From a virus, in IMG/VR virus record IMGVR_UViG_3300046167_000065, positions 1 to 52,925 of that record: a DNA stretch of 52,925 nucleotides. One strand, 5' to 3'. The first letter of the stretch is position 1, and the number at the start of each line of letters is the position of its first letter. The notes under the pieces are model-generated. The model did not search any database. It was not told the origin of the DNA and saw only the letters and a program-made list of their open reading frames with translations. Both the position numbers and the translations under genes were made by a program. Below, in pieces: positions 50,702-52,925 of this stretch.

Positions 50702-51540
50702 TGTGTTGGCATTGCTCCATATTCGTTTATGTATTCACCTGCAGCGTATATCTCAGAAGCATTCTTCATATCAGGTGTTAGGTATCCTTGGAAACCTGTA
50801 CCAAAACTTGAATCACCCCAAGTAATTACAAACTCATCTATGTTCTGAGTATATGTAATTGCTGTGTAGCTACCTACCATAAAGTTGTTAGCTGCTGCAT
50901 AGCTATCTACAGTAGCTGTTAAATCATCATTGTTTGCAGCTGCCATATAAGCACCAGCCTGTTGAGCGAAGGTTTCTACAGCGGCTACAGCTTCATTATA
51001 CTCGTTAACTTCTGCTGTGTCAAGGCTGTATGCATCTGTTTCTAACATACCCTGTAATTCAACTTGCTCAGGCTTAGTATCTGCTTCAGCTGCTATACTG
51101 GTTACTTCAACTGCTGTCATAACTATAGCTGTTGCTGCAGCTAGGTTGTCCACTGCTGTATCTAAGCTATTCATGTTAGCCGCATGTTCCTGCATAAACA
51201 TCTGCTCAGCTGTTTCAGCTATAGCGTAGTCATGGTTTAGTACAAGTTCTTTAGCGTCTAAGTAAGCATTCAACTCAGATGAAGTAATAAGCCCATCGTC
51301 AAAGGTATCATCATTAATAACACCACCGATAGCCGCATAACCTACAGCACCTACAGTCATAACAGCAGATTCAGTTATACGATCTTGTATGTCACTGATA
51401 GAAGCTATAAGTGCATCAATCTTTTCCTGTCCCGTCATTGAGTATTCGGGTGGTGTTGGTGACTCTGCGTTTGCTACTGCGGAAACGCTCACTAAGGCTG
51501 AGCTTAGGAGCATCATCTTCAACTGTTTCTTCATCTTCAT
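50698..51540 (-). CDS. Sec-exported protein of unknown function, 280 aa
   Basis: A textbook signal peptide (KMKKQLKMMLLSSALVSVSA then VANA, cleavage after ANA). The mature protein is Ala/Thr-rich, acidic and mostly helical, ending with an aromatic strand region (FVITWGDSSFGTGFQGYL). Exported soluble proteins are unusual for phages. It may act in the periplasm during lysis or superinfection control. The signal-peptide region overlaps the preceding gene's end by 125 nt. Confidence 0.7.
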   Translation of the reverse strand: MKMKKQLKMMLLSSALVSVSAVANAESPTPPEYSMTGQEKIDALIASISDIQDRITESAVMTVGAVGYAAIGGVINDDTFDDGLITSSELNAYLDAKELVLNHDYAIAETAEQMFMQEHAANMNSLDTAVDNLAAATAIVMTAVEVTSIAAEADTKPEQVELQGMLETDAYSLDTAEVNEYNEAVAAVETFAQQAGAYMAAANNDDLTATVDSYAAANNFMVGSYTAITYTQNIDEFVITWGDSSFGTGFQGYLTPDMKNASEIYAAGEYINEYGAMPTQ

Positions 51541-52114
51541 CTTCCTCTCCTACCCTCAACAGGGTGTTCCAAAATTCTTGGTCTGTCTCATACCCAACAA
51601 TATAAAGTGTTGGACTCTCTCTATACTTATTTATCGCTGCTTTTCCCATTAGCAACTTCCCTGTCTTACTATCGTTGATAGGGCATGGCGTATTCGCTAA
51701 CATCATACTTCTAAACACTACAGGGTCTTGGCACAAAATGGATATAGCACTCACCTGTAGCCCTAATCCACCTACTTGCTGTGGTGCTCCTAAGAGCCTG
51801 GCATTCTTTCTACGGTTACAAGACTTATCCTGAGTCATAGTACCAGTAGATAAACCTAGTATGCTTACCTGTATCCCTGTTGAACTTGGTAGTAAGCAAC
51901 TGTCGTTACCACCGCCACCCATCATAGTAGGGGCTATAGCTGACATTACAGGTGCAGCTGAACCAGCGCCAGTAGCATTATAGTTATTCGTTACAGTCTC
52001 ATCAGTGTTGTTACTATCTACGTTTGAATCCTGATAGTTGTTACTGAAGTCACCTGTAACATCATTCGCTCCTACACTCGTCCCTAAAACTGTCACGAAT
52101 ACTACTATCTTCAC
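51416..52114 (-). CDS. Exported Cys-rich protein, 232 aa
   Basis: A GTG start at 52114 gives a signal-like N-terminus (KIVVFVTVLGTSVGA). It is followed by an Asn/Thr-rich segment (NNYQDSNVDSNNTDETVTNN), then a domain with five Cys and Gly-rich loops (MMGGGGNDSC). The tail is acidic (EEDEDEETVEDD) then basic. That tail shares 125 nt with the next gene's signal peptide. The GTG overlaps the lipoprotein gene by 53 nt. Function is unknown. Confidence 0.6.
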   Translation of the reverse strand: MKIVVFVTVLGTSVGANDVTGDFSNNYQDSNVDSNNTDETVTNNYNATGAGSAAPVMSAIAPTMMGGGGNDSCLLPSSTGIQVSILGLSTGTMTQDKSCNRRKNARLLGAPQQVGGLGLQVSAISILCQDPVVFRSMMLANTPCPINDSKTGKLLMGKAAINKYRESPTLYIVGYETDQEFWNTLLRVGEEDEDEETVEDDAPKLSLSERFRSSKRRVTNTTRILNDGTGKD

Positions 52115-52271
52115 ATAGTAGCTGTAGAGCCGCGTCTTCCTGTCCGATAATAGCAAGTGTCTGAGCATTTTGGTTTCTCTGGCATACGTCATCATCGACA
52201 CGACAGGATGCTGTATAGGTTATAGTGGTACAACCTGCTAGTAGCACAAATAGGATTAGCTTAACCCACAT
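52062..52271 (-). CDS. Small lipoprotein, 69 aa
   Basis: A classical lipoprotein signal (MWVKLILFVLLAGC) with the LAGC lipobox and Thr at +2. The mature part is about 55 residues, acidic and has three further Cys, with no proline-rich region. It could be an o-spanin partner of the coiled-coil membrane protein, or a superinfection-exclusion lipoprotein. The ATG at 52271 overlaps the previous stop. Confidence 0.7.
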   Translation of the reverse strand: MWVKLILFVLLAGCTTITYTASCRVDDDVCQRNQNAQTLAIIGQEDAALQLLCEDSSIRDSFRDECRSE

Positions 52272-52521
52272 TGTCACGTTCTCTATCAGGATCTAATACT
52301 TCGTATCTAGTGAGGTGACCCTCAAGGTACATAGCTCTCTCTACATGGTCTAGAGTGTATCTCACTCCAGTGTCTGCTTCTATAGCTGTTCTTACATAGA
52401 ATACATCAGACTTAGGAATGTGTACACGCTGTAGTTTTCTTACGTCATTATCTGCTATAGCATCATAAAACTCTTCTATAACATTCTCTGATGCATATAG
52501 TTGTATTCTTTTGTTACGCAT
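52261..52521 (-). CDS. Conserved hypothetical protein, 86 aa
   Basis: The first gene of the late operon. It is a soluble helical protein (QLYASENVIEEFYDAIADND, PKSDVFYVRTAIEADTG) with an acidic C-terminus (LDPDRERDN). The start ATG at 52521 is preferred to the TTG two codons upstream. I recall similar sequences from cyanophages but cannot name a role. Confidence 0.6.
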   Translation of the reverse strand: MRNKRIQLYASENVIEEFYDAIADNDVRKLQRVHIPKSDVFYVRTAIEADTGVRYTLDHVERAMYLEGHLTRYEVLDPDRERDNVG

Positions 52522-52925
52522 TGTCAATACTTTTTTCTAAGGAAAGAGGTACGTGACGCAATTACATGCAGGAGGGAGGAGACATGAGGAGGAAATACAC
52601 ACAATATACGCCACGTACAGTAGTGTAACACTTATGTTTGTTACTTTTATGTGTGTTACATACGTATTAGTATACAGCAACACAGTAACACTTACAAGTA
52701 AAAACTTTATCCTACTTAAACTTTATTATATATATTACTTTATTAAGAGTTAAAACACTTAAGTGTAACTATACTGCTCCTGCTCCGCAGTTATACTCAT
52801 AAAAACACCCTAGTCAACCCCTAAAATGCATTATGTTGTAAGTTTTTTCTAGAATGTTGTACTTTTGTATGGCTGCGTATATGAGGGGACCTAACTCAAA
52901 ATTCACTTCTGTGTGTTTATACATA
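52522..52925. other. Right-end noncoding region
   Basis: No supported gene. It holds the candidate late promoter (52790-52817), a 12-bp perfect palindrome ACACTTAAGTGT (52755-52766), a hairpin TATACTGC/GCAGT(T)ATA near 52770-52794, and the motif GTAACAC at 52625-52631 and 52685-52691 with its reverse complement at 52653-52659. It is AT-rich and probably the regulatory right end. Confidence 0.6.
52790..52817 (-). promoter_or_regulatory. Candidate late-operon promoter
   Basis: On the - strand TTGACT (52817-52812), a 16-bp spacer and TATAAC (52795-52790) point toward the late genes. The first late gene starts at 52521, which implies a leader of about 260 nt containing the GTAACAC motifs. The match to the promoters at 12586 and 39426 supports it. 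Confidence 0.5.

Noticed and set aside
1-52925. tRNA genes, CRISPR arrays, insertion sequences
   Set aside because: No cloverleaf-like TTCRAAT contexts, no spaced identical repeats of CRISPR type, and no transposase motifs were seen by eye. A tRNAscan run would be decisive.
1-52925. Direct terminal repeats marking a complete genome
   Set aside because: I found no long sequence shared between the first and last few hundred bases, so completeness cannot be shown from the window alone.

Overview
This window looks like a nearly complete genome of a marine short-tailed phage (podovirus) with an alphaproteobacterial host. From memory of the family, the closest match is the HMO-2011 type, known from SAR116, roseobacter and SAR11 hosts. 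The main reason is a family-A DNA polymerase (10557-12605) with a DnaJ-type CxxC...CxxC zinc finger inserted between its exonuclease and polymerase domains. Supporting signs are a B12-dependent ribonucleotide reductase, a T7-like endonuclease I, a T7-like order of terminase, portal, scaffold, capsid and tail genes, no sheath or tape-measure gene, and small DUF1127- and DUF6127-like proteins usual in Alphaproteobacteria. No phage RNA polymerase was found. Several good sigma-70-like promoters (TTGACA/T, 16-17 nt, TATAAC-like) suggest the host polymerase transcribes the phage.

Layout. The left arm (580-18815, + strand) holds early and replication genes. It starts with a 579-bp AT-rich leader carrying operator-like dyads. 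A very AT-rich accessory block follows (580-2392), then a cytosine-5 DNA methyltransferase and about 18 tiny genes in tight, often overlapping operons (3493-6945). Next come a tyrosine integrase, primase, DUF3310 protein, DnaB-type helicase, DNA polymerase, a candidate ssDNA-binding protein, PD-(D/E)XK nuclease, endonuclease I, MazG, ribonucleotide reductase, glutaredoxin, endonuclease VII and a possible anti-CBASS (Acb2-like) protein. A bidirectional hairpin at 18815-18834 separates this arm from the convergent right arm.

The right arm (52521 down to 18845, - strand) is the late operon, probably driven from a promoter at 52817-52790. In transcription order it encodes secreted and lipoprotein genes and a membrane coiled-coil protein, a run of tiny basic proteins, a DUF1127 protein, small terminase, an HTH gene with an apparent ATA start, large terminase, portal, a 1110-residue protein containing a methyltransferase domain, scaffold, major capsid (with its own promoter, structured leader and terminator), tail proteins, a set of fibres (two with S74 self-cleaving chaperones), a repeat-rich virion protein, a LysM/lysozyme-like protein, a three-TM holin and large internal (ejection) proteins.

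Caveats. Six genes between 13.5 and 24.4 kb are broken by seven single-base indels, six of them apparent insertions. Each reading frame is restored by changing one base per break, so these look like sequencing errors rather than biology; the genes are annotated as whole frameshifted units. Functions come from motifs read by eye, and no database search was run. The most provocative observation is an out-of-frame, lipobox-bearing, proline-rich ORF (Rz1/o-spanin-like) inside the DNA polymerase gene.
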